Shown: piece after piece, positions 1 through 8,484 of the stretch | Position numbering within the stretch: position 1 is the first letter of the stretch | Layout: every line of letters begins with the position of its first letter | Made by a program: the position numbers and the translations under genes | Notes under the pieces: generated by a model | Databases searched by the model: none | What the model was told of the DNA's origin: nothing | Seen by the model: the letters and a program-made list of their open reading frames with translations, nothing else | Assembly (NCBI RefSeq): GCF_040403615.1 | Contig: NZ_JBBAKG010000001.1 | Location: 119,399 to 183,398, forward strand | Reading direction: 5' to 3' | DNA from: Haliscomenobacter sp040403615 | GTDB taxonomy: Bacteria > Bacteroidota > Bacteroidia > Chitinophagales > Saprospiraceae | Length of the DNA stretch: 64,000 nt

Positions 1-1402
1 AGGTGCATCAGAAGTCAAGTATCTTGCAGAACTAAAAATTCGCACTGTAGGCAAGGCCACAGCCATATACGAGATTGATCACATGGATGGTGCTGCTGGT
101 CAAATAGACAAGACCACTCGTCGAGTGCGATACTTTGACAACTATAGAGATACCCTGATACGCTTGGCCAAGAGCATAGGCACAGAACATGAATATGTCT
201 GGGTATGCAGTAGCATCTGCGATTACACTGACTTTGACTTTTCCTGGCACCCCGAGCAATGGCAAAGCACCATGCTGCATGTGTTTGCCAGCAATGAACA
301 AAAGTTTGGAGACACATTCTTCATGCATGTGCCTACCTTTGCTGAGTCGGCAGAACGCAAGCCATTGCTGGAATGGTATGATTGTAATTTTGTTGATAGT
401 ATTGTGCCACGCCGGCGCATGCCTGTGATTGAGCATGCCGGCGATAGCAATGTTGATGCAGTTAAAACTACCGAATGGTCAGGACCTGTAGCACTGTTTA
501 CTACCAATGGTGTGCCCATGACTATCCCGGCTGTGAACTTGTGGCGCTCAGAAACCAAAACAATAACACCCCTGAGCTCAGGAGCAAGTGCAGTGGTTGT
601 TCCAAAGTCTGCTGTACCATACATCAAAACACAAATGTATGATTATCCCTACATTGACAAAACACAACAACAGCGTCACGGTGACACCAAATTAGATATT
701 GTGTTTATTTCAAACGGTGAGATCAACGCTGAAGATAATTGGACAATTCTAGAAAGCAGAATTACAGGACTAGAGACAAATAAATTACACAGAGTTGATC
801 GGGTGAATGGTCGTGCTGATGCTTATCATGCAGCAGCTGAAGCCAGTACTACGCCGTGGTTCTTTGCTGTGTTTGGCAAGCTGGCAATTGATTTTGACTT
901 TGATTGGTCCTGGCAACCTGATAGAATGCAACAGGCCAAACACTATATCTTTCATGCTCTGAATCCTGTCAATGGACTAGTATACGGACATCAGGCCATG
1001 ATTGCATACAACCGACAATTGACCTTGGCCAATCCCGGAGTGGGACTAGACTTTACGCTGGACTCACCACATGAAGTAGTGCCCATCTTGAGTGGCATAG
1101 CACACTATGACACCTCTCCGTGGTCATCTTGGCGTACTGCATTTAGAGAAGTTCTAAAACTTCAAGCCAGCTTGCCAGATGTGGAAAATGAATACCGTCT
1201 AAACAAATGGCTTGATATCAATGGCGATGTCGTCGCCGTTGGCGACGAAGCAGATCCGCAGTGGAGTCGACTTGGTGCACAAGATGCTGTAGAATATTAC
1301 AATCAAGTCAACGGTGACTTTAATGCGCTAAAGAAAAGCTATGAGTGGGAGTGGCTTGCAAGTTATGCATTTGTCAAACGCAGCTTATTACCGCATCAAT
1401 GA
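1..1402 (+). CDS. Glycosyltransferase-like phage protein, 5' partial
   Basis: The reading frame is open to the left edge (27 codons precede the first ATG at 83), so the true start lies outside the window. At least 466 residues are visible. Two similar blocks rich in Asp, Phe and Trp (DFDFSWHPEQWQ near residue 53 of the ATG form, DFDFDWSWQPDRM near residue 268) suggest an internal duplication of one domain. The second block is followed by a GLVYGHQAMIAYN segment. The fold resembles phage glycosyltransferase-like proteins, but I see no diagnostic catalytic motif. It is one of only three plus-strand genes here and converges on the DegT gene, overlapping it by 29 bases. Function is inferred from look and neighbours only. 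Confidence 0.7.
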   Translation, partial: GASEVKYLAELKIRTVGKATAIYEIDHMDGAAGQIDKTTRRVRYFDNYRDTLIRLAKSIGTEHEYVWVCSSICDYTDFDFSWHPEQWQSTMLHVFASNEQKFGDTFFMHVPTFAESAERKPLLEWYDCNFVDSIVPRRRMPVIEHAGDSNVDAVKTTEWSGPVALFTTNGVPMTIPAVNLWRSETKTITPLSSGASAVVVPKSAVPYIKTQMYDYPYIDKTQQQRHGDTKLDIVFISNGEINAEDNWTILESRITGLETNKLHRVDRVNGRADAYHAAAEASTTPWFFAVFGKLAIDFDFDWSWQPDRMQQAKHYIFHALNPVNGLVYGHQAMIAYNRQLTLANPGVGLDFTLDSPHEVVPILSGIAHYDTSPWSSWRTAFREVLKLQASLPDVENEYRLNKWLDINGDVVAVGDEADPQWSRLGAQDAVEYYNQVNGDFNALKKSYEWEWLASYAFVKRSLLPHQ

Positions 1403-2453
1403 TGTATTCTGCTTCTGAGTCAGTGAGCTCAGGATAGATTGGCAGACTCAAACAGCGTCGGCTTAGAGAATAGCAGGCACCCAACACGTCAGGAGCAGCA
1501 CAATCTTGATAAGGATTCAAGGCCTGGATAGGATCTAGATAATGTACTTTGGTTTCAATGCCAAGATCAGCCAGCGCCTGATGTAGGTGATCTCTATGAT
1601 CAACGTCAATTACAAATTTGTGATAGCAATGATCTTGATAGTTTGTGGAGTCAATCAGCGAACGAATTCCTGAGTGACTTAGTCGTTCCATCCAGTGTCG
1701 TGCAATCTCTCCCCGGCGGGTTTGCCACGCATCTATGTAACGAGTCTTGACCATCATTTGAGCACAGTCAACTTCACTCATTCGCGAGTTTGTGCCTGTT
1801 TGCGCACTGCTGCTGATGCGATATGATTTGTTTCTGATCCAGTTTCTAGCAAAAGCATTCAAAAGTTCACTATCAGTAATCACTGCTCCGCCGTTGCTGT
1901 AGTTGTTGAAGTTCTTGGTGGGGTCAAAACTGATAGCAGCCGCAAATCCTGTTCGCGTACAGTCGCGACTCAGCCAGTGTTGTGCAGCATCTTCTACACA
2001 TGTTCTAGAATATTTTGCATTTTGCCACTCTTGATATTTGCCACTTAATGCATGTCCATACAAGCCAACAGGACAAATCACTGTGGCGTCTTTGTGAACC
2101 GTTGCCAAATCCATTAGGCCATATGCATTGATATCTGCCACGGTCACAGTCCAACCTGCTCGTCGCCAGGCATTGGCAGTGGCCACATAGGTCATTGCAG
2201 GAACTGAAACTGTTGTTTTGTTTCCATCTCTAAGAAAACTAGCAATACTTTCCAGGGCCTGTGTGCCTGAATGACATGTGATTGCATACAGGCTGTGATT
2301 TTTCTTGGCCAGCCAGGATTCAAATTGGTCGGTATATTCGCCGCTCATGAAATTGCCTGAGCGCAACACAGTATCTGTTGCGTCCAGGATCTCCTCACGG
2401 AGACGGTTATACTGTCTTGGGAGCCCAGTAAAGGCTATTTTTAAGCCATTCAT
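1374..2453 (-). CDS. DegT/DnrJ/EryC1/StrS-type PLP aminotransferase
   Basis: About 359 residues, a normal length for sugar aminotransferases that put an amino group on a nucleotide-linked keto sugar. The N-terminus (IAFTGLPRQY) and the SFDPTKNF segment, whose Lys should bind PLP, fit the family, as does the C-terminal RCLSLPIYPELT segment. An upstream in-frame ATG at 2465 is possible; the one at 2453 better matches family starts. It overlaps the 3' end of the upstream epimerase by 47 bases, which suggests co-translation. The pair probably makes a modified sugar for a surface glycan or a glycosylated virion part; the substrate cannot be read from sequence. Confidence 0.85.
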   Translation of the reverse strand: MNGLKIAFTGLPRQYNRLREEILDATDTVLRSGNFMSGEYTDQFESWLAKKNHSLYAITCHSGTQALESIASFLRDGNKTTVSVPAMTYVATANAWRRAGWTVTVADINAYGLMDLATVHKDATVICPVGLYGHALSGKYQEWQNAKYSRTCVEDAAQHWLSRDCTRTGFAAAISFDPTKNFNNYSNGGAVITDSELLNAFARNWIRNKSYRISSSAQTGTNSRMSEVDCAQMMVKTRYIDAWQTRRGEIARHWMERLSHSGIRSLIDSTNYQDHCYHKFVIDVDHRDHLHQALADLGIETKVHYLDPIQALNPYQDCAAPDVLGACYSLSRRCLSLPIYPELTDSEAEYIIDAVISCV

Positions 2454-3375
2454 AATACTTTTCAAAGCCTTGTTCTACATCTACTTTGGGATCAAATCCA
2501 AAGTCTCTACGTGCAGCATCAATGTTCAGCGCACCGCGACTTGGGAAGTCAGCATCTTTATCTTTAACTAATAATGTTCCGCCCCCGGCTAACTTCAATG
2601 CTAGCTGTGCGGCTTCTAATAAGGTGCGACTATGACTTTTGGTGATATTATATGTTTTGTTATCAGTATTGAGGCTTAGTGCGGCTGCAACAATACCATC
2701 TGCGGCATCGTCAACGTAAGTAAAGTCTAATGTTTCATTTGCACCATTTACATTTAATATCCCACCGCGCATGGCAGCAAGCATGAATTTTGCAATGACT
2801 CTATCTTCCACATCCAAGGGTCCATACACAGCACTGGGACGAATGATAGTGTGTACAATATTGTCTCTACGACTGTAGTCTCGTACCAGCCATTCACCTG
2901 CCAGTTTCATAATACCATATTGACCTTGTGGTCGGCACTCTTGATCTTCTGTCACATCATCCACAAAGTCGCCATACACCATGGAACTGCTGATGTACAC
3001 AAATTTGCGTGTATCATAGTCTCGGCTGGCTTCCAGCAAGTTCAGTAGTCCTTCACTCATCACACGACTGCCTGCCGCAGGGTTGGCATTGACCACTTTC
3101 TGTCGCGGAAAGCTGGCCATGTGAATCACAATCTCTGGCTGTTCAATGTTGAACACCTTGTTCACAGCATAGCTATCACAAATGTCATACTTGTAGTAGC
3201 CACTCAGGTTGATTTTCTTGATACGTTCTTCGATCAGATAATCGATCTCAGACTGAGGAATGATTCCGTAGTTGGTTTGTATGTCCATGATAGACACAAT
3301 ATGCCCTTGGTCCTGCAGTCGCCGGACCACATTGTGCCCAATCAGTCCCAGGCCGCCGGTTACTAGTATATTCAT
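2407..3375 (-). CDS. NAD-dependent epimerase/dehydratase
   Basis: Extended SDR protein of about 322 residues. The N-terminal Rossmann motif TGGLGLIG, the SSSMVYG serine segment and the YGIMK catalytic Tyr-x-x-x-Lys are present. It would epimerise or dehydrate a nucleotide sugar. ATG 3375 is preferred over ATG 3387 because AGGA lies just upstream. Its stop region overlaps the DegT gene and its start touches the small gene ending at 3372, so it sits in one operon with a sugar theme. Confidence 0.85.
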   Translation of the reverse strand: MNILVTGGLGLIGHNVVRRLQDQGHIVSIMDIQTNYGIIPQSEIDYLIEERIKKINLSGYYKYDICDSYAVNKVFNIEQPEIVIHMASFPRQKVVNANPAAGSRVMSEGLLNLLEASRDYDTRKFVYISSSMVYGDFVDDVTEDQECRPQGQYGIMKLAGEWLVRDYSRRDNIVHTIIRPSAVYGPLDVEDRVIAKFMLAAMRGGILNVNGANETLDFTYVDDAADGIVAAALSLNTDNKTYNITKSHSRTLLEAAQLALKLAGGGTLLVKDKDADFPSRGALNIDAARRDFGFDPKVDVEQGFEKYYEWLKNSLYWAPKTV

Positions 3376-3629
3376 TTTCCTGCCCATTTTAATTGAAACA
3401 TCATGTAAATTTTTTCATCCATCAACCCATTATCGCTGACATAGTGCCAATATCGACCAGGTTGCACTATACCCGGTGCTCCATATATTTTTCGTAACCA
3501 ACTCTCTTGATCTTGAGTGAGTTTGTTAGGAGTACGATACATCATTACTGGCACAAATTTAGTACCATCCCACATCTGCTTTTGCACAGGCGGACGGGCT
3601 ATAGCCACAGCATCTATGTATTCAATCAT
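3372..3629 (-). CDS. Small phage protein, C-terminal FQLKW motif
   Basis: 85 residues from ATG 3629, which overlaps the stop of the upstream gene as ATGA. I do not recognise a family. It ends in MMFQLKWAGK; similar C-terminal F-x-L-K-Y/W endings occur in the next gene (FFKLKYT) and in the gene at 7527 (WFQLKYL), so these may be distant paralogues. Confidence 0.65.
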   Translation of the reverse strand: MIEYIDAVAIARPPVQKQMWDGTKFVPVMMYRTPNKLTQDQESWLRKIYGAPGIVQPGRYWHYVSDNGLMDEKIYMMFQLKWAGK

Positions 3630-3946
3630 GTGTATTTCAGTTTGAAAAACGTTTGATCTGATTCGCTGAGCCTGGCTACAATATTGAATCGATATGAATA
3701 GCAGCTGACATCCAGGTAACGACTCCACCAAGGAGTCTCCACAGCATGGGCCATTACCCAAGCACCTGCTTCACTGTGTTCCCAGTCCGCCAATGGTCCA
3801 GCAGCATGTATCACAGGATCTTCAAGTTCTGCTACACTAAAAGAATGAACAACCAGGTCCGAAAACGCCACTGGTTGTTCATTGATGATTTTAACCTCTC
3901 GAGGCTTCCAGTGTGATTGTTCAGTTGGTGCAGCAGTTATGGTCAT
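3626..3946 (-). CDS. Small phage protein, C-terminal FFKLKYT motif
   Basis: 106 residues, rich in Trp and His, no recognised domain. The C-terminal part (YRFNIVARL then TFFKLKY) resembles the protein at 7852 (YRIYLASE then TFFQL). No Shine-Dalgarno precedes the ATG; a promoter with -10 TACACT ends five bases before it, so the mRNA may be leaderless. Its stop overlaps the next start as ATGA. Confidence 0.65.
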   Translation of the reverse strand: MTITAAPTEQSHWKPREVKIINEQPVAFSDLVVHSFSVAELEDPVIHAAGPLADWEHSEAGAWVMAHAVETPWWSRYLDVSCYSYRFNIVARLSESDQTFFKLKYT

Positions 3947-3951
3947 GTGTT

Positions 3952-3980
3952 AGTGTAACACACCAACAGTTACTTTGCAA
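3952..3980 (-). promoter_or_regulatory. Sigma70-like promoter, leaderless start
   Basis: TTGCAA at 3980-3975, 17-base spacer, TACACT at 3957-3952. The next start codon (3946) lies about where transcription should begin. The -35 overlaps the end of thyX. Confidence 0.5.
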
Positions 3981-4638
3981 CTAGATCGGCTGCCATTGGA
4001 AAGATTGCTGCAATGGCTTGAGCACATGCCAACGCAACAATTTGATGCTCTTTCTGGGTACCATTGGCACTCCTGAGTTCAATGAAGTGAATCCAGGATC
4101 TCAAGGTGCCGTTCATGTATAGTCTGCTCACAGTGTTGCCTTCAGGCAGGATAGCCCGGGCCTGTTCCTTGGCAATACCCAGTTCAATGGCTCGGGCATA
4201 GTGCTTGCGAACCAGATCAATTACTTCTTGTTGTGCGCTGTCCCACCATAGTGCAAGATCAGCGTCATCGCTTGCTATACTGTTTTGTCTATTCCGTGTG
4301 TCCTGGAGTCGGGCTTCTCTAAGTACAAAGTCAAGATCTTTTGTTGGGTCAGCATAACGTTGGCTAAACTCCTGGAACGCAAAGCTACGGTGTCTAAGGA
4401 TTTGCCTTGCAATATCTCTTGTTGTCGTAATTTCCACGCAAGCTGAAACCATTTCGAGTGGGCTCCAGTGAGCATGTTTAACCAGGTATCGAATGAGTCT
4501 TTCTGATGTGTCGGTGTTGAGCTGATTGGCAGGATTGGACACACGGGCGCAATACGCAATGAGCTCTTGGGCATTGTCGATTCCCGACTCTGCAAACTCC
4601 TTCGTGGGCTGACTGTGGCTGAGTAGTCGAACATTCAT
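3970..4638 (-). CDS. thyX: Flavin-dependent thymidylate synthase ThyX
   Basis: 222 residues, the usual ThyX length. It makes dTMP from dUMP with FAD, NADPH and methylenetetrahydrofolate and so feeds phage DNA synthesis. The signature RHR-x7-S is intact (RHR at residues 82-84, Ser92), with EFSQRY following and a C-terminal RSWIHFIELR segment typical of the family. The start overlaps the stop of the upstream gene as ATGA. Such genes are common in T4-like marine and freshwater phages, often replacing ThyA. Confidence 0.95.
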   Translation of the reverse strand: MNVRLLSHSQPTKEFAESGIDNAQELIAYCARVSNPANQLNTDTSERLIRYLVKHAHWSPLEMVSACVEITTTRDIARQILRHRSFAFQEFSQRYADPTKDLDFVLREARLQDTRNRQNSIASDDADLALWWDSAQQEVIDLVRKHYARAIELGIAKEQARAILPEGNTVSRLYMNGTLRSWIHFIELRSANGTQKEHQIVALACAQAIAAIFPMAADLVAK

Positions 4639-4937
4639 AGACTTTTTAATAATTTATCCGTGGCTGGTTGAACAATGTTGGCAACAGCATTTACGTCCAC
4701 CACAAAGTCAATGGTACGCACAGTGTCGCCTAGCGAGCTAAGGTTGCGATTAAGCAGTTCTTCAATTTCATCGTTGTCAAGCCCGTCCCGTCTTAGTCTA
4801 GCTAGATTGATGGTCTTCTGACGATTGCCATCTATGCGAACGATCATTTTATTGATGCATTCTAACGGAACTTCGGTCTTTTCTACTTCTGAAATTATAT
4901 GATCCCACTTGGACAGGAATTCTTCACTCAGCGGCAT
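4635..4937 (-). CDS. Conserved phage protein, unknown function
   Basis: 100 residues, charged and mostly helical by look, with an RRDGLDNDEIEELLNR segment. I recognise the style from T4-like phages but cannot name a function. It is translationally coupled to thyX (ATGA overlap) and overlaps the upstream gene by 14 bases. Confidence 0.7.
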   Translation of the reverse strand: MPLSEEFLSKWDHIISEVEKTEVPLECINKMIVRIDGNRQKTINLARLRRDGLDNDEIEELLNRNLSSLGDTVRTIDFVVDVNAVANIVQPATDKLLKSL

Positions 4938-5664
4938 GGGCAGCGACTTTGGCTTTGGCAGGTCGTCCCTTTTTCACTACTGGCTTCTCAGCTTCCATCA
5001 CTGGCATGGGTGCCATCTTGGGCAAGTCCATCATTCGTACACCAGGAAACATTTTTTCTGCTTCCTTCTTCATTCTAGCAGCTTCGTTGATCATGCCAGT
5101 TGCTTCGTTGTGCATGCGTACCGCCTGGGTAAGCATGTCAGCAGCAATAGATTTATCATCCAGAGCACCGTTGACCGGTGCAGCAGAATAACCAGTGGTT
5201 GGTTTATTTTGTTGTGCCTTGTAGGCAGCTTCTGCTTGGCGCTTGACCTTGGGATCTACCAATCCTGCATTGTTGTCCAGGTCAGCCATCTTCTTGATTG
5301 CATCAGATCCCAGTTTCATTTCGTTCAGGATCTTGTTGAGCTCACTCAGTCGAACATTTGAATTGGCACTGGGTGTTACCAAAACGTGTTCAGTATTCAC
5401 ACGCTTCATTAATCTTTCGGCATGCAGAGCCTGTAGCATGTTGCGACCATCTGGGAACAGGTTGCGATTCAGTGCATCTGCCAATTCTTCTGCTGCTTGT
5501 CCAACAGGACTTTCCAGAACCTTCATCAGGGGATCATGAATGTGCATGGCAAGGAGATCAGGATAGATAACCAAGCACATGTGCTCGTCACCGGGGATCT
5601 GTCTAAAGACTACTGCAATCTTGCGATCGCCGTGTTTGCCAATGTGTTTTAAAAATCTTGCCAT
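4924..5664 (-). CDS. Conserved T4-like phage protein, unknown function
   Basis: 246 residues from ATG 5664, chosen because AAGGAG sits 7 bases upstream; a longer in-frame start at 5736 lacks a ribosome site. The N-terminal half (MARFLKHIGKHGDRK, then FRQIPGDEHMCLVIY) is compact and looks globular. The second half is helical and Ala/Met/Lys-rich, with a basic KKGRPAKAKVAAHAAE-like tail of the AT-hook style (GRP) near the C-terminus. Proteins starting this way occur in T4-like cyanophages as far as I recall; no function is assigned. DNA binding through the GRP tail is inference. Confidence 0.75.
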   Translation of the reverse strand: MARFLKHIGKHGDRKIAVVFRQIPGDEHMCLVIYPDLLAMHIHDPLMKVLESPVGQAAEELADALNRNLFPDGRNMLQALHAERLMKRVNTEHVLVTPSANSNVRLSELNKILNEMKLGSDAIKKMADLDNNAGLVDPKVKRQAEAAYKAQQNKPTTGYSAAPVNGALDDKSIAADMLTQAVRMHNEATGMINEAARMKKEAEKMFPGVRMMDLPKMAPMPVMEAEKPVVKKGRPAKAKVAAHAAE

Positions 5665-5665
5665 G

Positions 5666-5875
5666 TTATTCTCCTTGGGGTTGTGTTTCAACTGGTGCCT
5701 GTGCTTCTTGAGCCTGGGCAATAGCGGTGGTGACAAATTGATCTAGCTTTTCATACAAGATTCCAATTTCTCGGGCTTCGCTGGCACCAAAGGCACCGCG
5801 TTTGAATGCAGCATCGATCACATTACGGCACGCCGCAATATCGTTGATTGTGAGTTGAAGTGTAGTGTCATCCAT
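5666..5875 (-). CDS. Small conserved phage protein
   Basis: 69 residues, acidic, with an LTINDIAACRNVIDAAFKRG opening seen in small proteins of T4-like cyanophages (from memory). It ends one base before the next start, so it is in one operon with the gene at 4924. Function unknown. Confidence 0.7.
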   Translation of the reverse strand: MDDTTLQLTINDIAACRNVIDAAFKRGAFGASEAREIGILYEKLDQFVTTAIAQAQEAQAPVETQPQGE

Positions 5876-5893
5876 ACAGATATTTACAATAGA

Positions 5894-5925
5894 AAATCCC
5901 CAGACATAAATTTATCTGGGGATTT
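5894..5925 (-). terminator. Rho-independent terminator
   Basis: An 11-bp perfect stem (AAATCCCCAGA with TCTGGGGATTT) and a 10-base loop are followed on the minus strand by TTTTC. It should end transcription from the VWA gene. Confidence 0.75.
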
Positions 5926-5944
5926 CGGTAAAACTGATGTCAGT

Positions 5945-7228
5945 TTATTTTTCGTCGTAGTAGGCAAATTGTCCCCAGGGTGGTACAATTGTTGTGGTAC
6001 CATGCAGGATAAACACTGTGTCTGTGTAGTTTTCATCACCCCATGAACCAAACGGATAGCCGTCTGTGAACATGACCAGCCGCTTGGGCTCAATCTCATG
6101 TTCCTTCAGGTAATTGTACACACAATCAAAGTCTGTTCCGCCGCCGCCCTTGACCTCGTAGTCGCAGATGTCATCCAGGTTGTCACTGTCATACTGCACA
6201 GGATTGTAGGCCTCAGTATCAAACGTGACCACATGAATACGGTATGCCGGGAACGATTCCATGATGCCTTGAATCTCACTTAGAAAGTCTTTCAGCATCT
6301 TTTCACTGATACTGCCACTAGCGTCCAGGGCCACAGCAATATCAATCATGGGATCCAGTTTCATACCGGGCATGACTGCATCCATGTGCCAACCTTTGCG
6401 GCTGGCTCGCATCCAGGTAAAGTCACTTTTAATAGTGCTTTCTAACTGCATACGCAACAGTTCACGCCAGTCCATCTTGGGCTCTGTAAGATCCTGAATC
6501 AGACGCTTGACGCCTGCGGGCAAGTTGCCTGCTCCGTCCACTGTGGCAGCAGCCGCCAACATGGCTTCCTTGATCTCGTCCTTGATGGCCTGACGTTCTT
6601 CAGCTGTGAGCTTGGGACGACCCTTGCCCTTGCCTTCACCGTCACTGTCACCTCCATCACTGTCGCTGTCGCTGTCGCCTTCACCATCCAGATGCTCGTC
6701 AATCATTTGATCCAGCAATTTGCCAATATCAATCTTGTCTGCTTTTTCATACAGTTTGTCGTAGACTTCTTCTGAGCTCAAGCCATCATACTTGGGATCA
6801 TGCAAACAAGGCACTGATGTGATCTTTTCACCTACCTTGTGCTTGATCAAGTCTGCGTTTACACAATAGTCATTGGCAATGTTCCACAACTGTGGATCTC
6901 TGTCGCCACGCCGTCCAAAGTGATCATACACACAATGCAGAACCTCATGTCCAAACAAGAATTCAATTTCTCTGGGACGCAACATCTTGATGAAGCGGCT
7001 GTTGTAATAAAAGTGACGTCCGTCTGTGGCAGCAGTTGGGCACCATTCGTCAGCATTGACCAATTTCAAGCGGGTGGCCAAGTTACCAAAGAAGCTGGCC
7101 TTGAGCAATAGTCCCACACGGGCTGTGATCAAGAGTTCACGTACTTCTCGATCCACCTTGGGCTCAGTGGGCCCAATCAAATTAGCGAACTTTTTCTTGT
7201 CTTCTTTTGTGGCTGTGGTAGATGTCAT
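5945..7228 (-). CDS. VWA-domain putative metallopeptidase (MoxR partner)
   Basis: 427 residues from ATG 7228, which has AAAGGA upstream. The N-terminal domain carries HEVLH (residues 94-98), a zinc-metallopeptidase-like motif. A very acidic Asp/Ser/Gly linker follows (about 180-200), then a von Willebrand A domain with the MIDAS motif DASGS (302-306) and later FTDGYP. This is the layout of DUF2201-type VWA proteins, which work with MoxR AAA+ ATPases as metal-insertion or assembly chaperones. The AAA+ partner is at 8485-9570, four small genes upstream. The substrate in the phage is unknown. Confidence 0.85.
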   Translation of the reverse strand: MTSTTATKEDKKKFANLIGPTEPKVDREVRELLITARVGLLLKASFFGNLATRLKLVNADEWCPTAATDGRHFYYNSRFIKMLRPREIEFLFGHEVLHCVYDHFGRRGDRDPQLWNIANDYCVNADLIKHKVGEKITSVPCLHDPKYDGLSSEEVYDKLYEKADKIDIGKLLDQMIDEHLDGEGDSDSDSDGGDSDGEGKGKGRPKLTAEERQAIKDEIKEAMLAAAATVDGAGNLPAGVKRLIQDLTEPKMDWRELLRMQLESTIKSDFTWMRASRKGWHMDAVMPGMKLDPMIDIAVALDASGSISEKMLKDFLSEIQGIMESFPAYRIHVVTFDTEAYNPVQYDSDNLDDICDYEVKGGGGTDFDCVYNYLKEHEIEPKRLVMFTDGYPFGSWGDENYTDTVFILHGTTTIVPPWGQFAYYDEK

Positions 7229-7253
7229 GTGTGTCCTTTGCTGCTTATGTGTA

Positions 7254-7282
7254 ATTATAACACAAGAGTGATTAATGGTCAA
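7254..7282 (-). promoter_or_regulatory. Sigma70-like early promoter
   Basis: TTGACC (7282-7277), 17-base spacer, extended TG-n-TATAAT-like -10 (7259-7254). It drives the VWA gene at 7228. Confidence 0.75.
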
Positions 7283-7461
7283 GCCCGCAGTTCAGCAGCA
7301 CGTTCGCAGGCATAGTTTAAGGCAGTCTGTGCATTGTACATCTCATTACGAGCACGTCTAACCCACTGCTCACGGTCCGAAACATCTCTTTGGTGTGCTT
7401 CGTGATATGCAACCAGTTTCTCGGAGTATTGCAGTGCAAGTTCTTGAACAGTGTAAGTCAT
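7279..7461 (-). CDS. Small coiled-coil phage protein
   Basis: 60 residues from ATG 7461 with AAGGAG upstream; the longer frame to 7581 has no ribosome site. Charged and helical (EHQRDVSDREQWVRRAR style), so probably a coiled coil. Unknown function. It has its own promoter at 7493-7521. Confidence 0.65.
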   Translation of the reverse strand: MTYTVQELALQYSEKLVAYHEAHQRDVSDREQWVRRARNEMYNAQTALNYACERAAELRA

Positions 7462-7492
7462 TTCCGGGCTCCTTGTTGCTGTGTATGTGTGT

Positions 7493-7521
7493 ATTATAGC
7501 ACAAGAGCGAATAATGGTCAA
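7493..7521 (-). promoter_or_regulatory. Sigma70-like early promoter
   Basis: TTGACC (7521-7516), 17-base spacer, TGCTATAAT -10 (7498-7493). It serves the 60-residue gene starting at 7461. Confidence 0.8.
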
Positions 7522-7526
7522 ATCGG

Positions 7527-7850
7527 TTAAAACAGCCCGGAATCCTGACCTTTGCGGTTTAGATACTTGAGCTGGAACCAAGAGTGTGCTGCTTCTGTAA
7601 AGAAGTCCAGGTGCACCTGCGGACTATAGTGGTGCCGTCTTTCCTCAATAAAAATGTTGCCGTCCTTGATGGTCGTCATGTAAGGTTCTAGTCCCTGATG
7701 ATCACGAGATGTAAAACCCAGTTCACGCCGCATGATGTGCCGCATGCGAATTGTGTTGCCATAAGTCTGAGTCAACAGATCTAGAATCTCCATCCAGTCT
7801 GCAGGATCATGGAATACCACAAGATTCTTTTTTACCGTTACCCGGCCCAT
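7527..7850 (-). CDS. Small phage protein, C-terminal WFQLKYL motif
   Basis: 107 residues, no recognised domain. The C-terminal FTEAAHSWFQLKYL segment resembles the ends of the proteins at 3372 and 3626. It starts one base after the stop of the upstream gene, so it is part of a four-gene run behind the AAA+ gene. Confidence 0.7.
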   Translation of the reverse strand: MGRVTVKKNLVVFHDPADWMEILDLLTQTYGNTIRMRHIMRRELGFTSRDHQGLEPYMTTIKDGNIFIEERRHHYSPQVHLDFFTEAAHSWFQLKYLNRKGQDSGLF

Positions 7851-7851
7851 A

Positions 7852-8187
7852 CTACTTGGTACCTGAATGCGCCAGTTGAAAAAATGTCAGTTCTTTTTCG
7901 CTGGCAAGATAGATACGATAGTCCTTGTATGCAACCGAATATGCCCAGTGTGGATTTGTATCTTCTGCCTGTACCTCAACATCAGGGTTGCGTATTTTGC
8001 AACGCTTGATAGCAACTAGAGTTTCCACATCCTGGCTCCAGCCCCAGGTGCGATTCATCCAGCGTCGGGCACGGTCAAAATCCAGGACACCGGTGCCAAC
8101 CCAACTACTTTTGGAAAACTCCAGCACATAGCCAAAGCTACCAGAATGACTATATCGAAGATCTAATTTGGTTACTTGGTATTTCAT
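7852..8187 (-). CDS. Small phage protein, TFFQL C-terminal motif
   Basis: 111 residues, no named domain. Its C-terminus (YKDYRIYLASEKELTFFQL) resembles the protein at 3626, suggesting paralogy. The start overlaps the previous stop as ATGA. Confidence 0.7.
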   Translation of the reverse strand: MKYQVTKLDLRYSHSGSFGYVLEFSKSSWVGTGVLDFDRARRWMNRTWGWSQDVETLVAIKRCKIRNPDVEVQAEDTNPHWAYSVAYKDYRIYLASEKELTFFQLAHSGTK

Positions 8188-8429
8188 CTGTAGCTGCTTC
8201 GCTGTAACATATAGGGTTTATTAACTTGGTAGTAGTTCTTGAAAATGTTCTCGTAGTCCTGCCAGTTGCAATGTGCCCATTGTTCTTTATAATCACGATC
8301 CTGAGTTGACTGTAATCTTGACCAAAATAGTTTTTTATTATGACCGGTCACTTGCGATTGTGCCTTGGATTCAACATCGTAATATCTCAAAATCTCGCCA
8401 GATTTTTCAGAATACACCACCCATCCCAT
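8184..8429 (-). CDS. Small conserved phage protein
   Basis: 81 residues beginning MGWVVYSEKSGEI, rich in Tyr, Trp and Gln. It looks like small uncharacterised proteins of T4-like phages, but I cannot assign a function. It is coupled to the next gene by ATGA. Confidence 0.65.
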   Translation of the reverse strand: MGWVVYSEKSGEILRYYDVESKAQSQVTGHNKKLFWSRLQSTQDRDYKEQWAHCNWQDYENIFKNYYQVNKPYMLQRSSYR

Positions 8430-8484
8430 GCTCTATTCCTTGTGATAAGAAAACCGGAACTGCTGTCACACAGTCCCGATCAAT

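Noticed and set aside
4275..4634. Alternative frame inside thyX
   Set aside because: It is a shadow of the ThyX frame, which has intact motifs.
4924..5361. Plus-strand frames opposite the phage protein at 4924
   Set aside because: They are antisense shadows with no ribosome site and unlikely composition.
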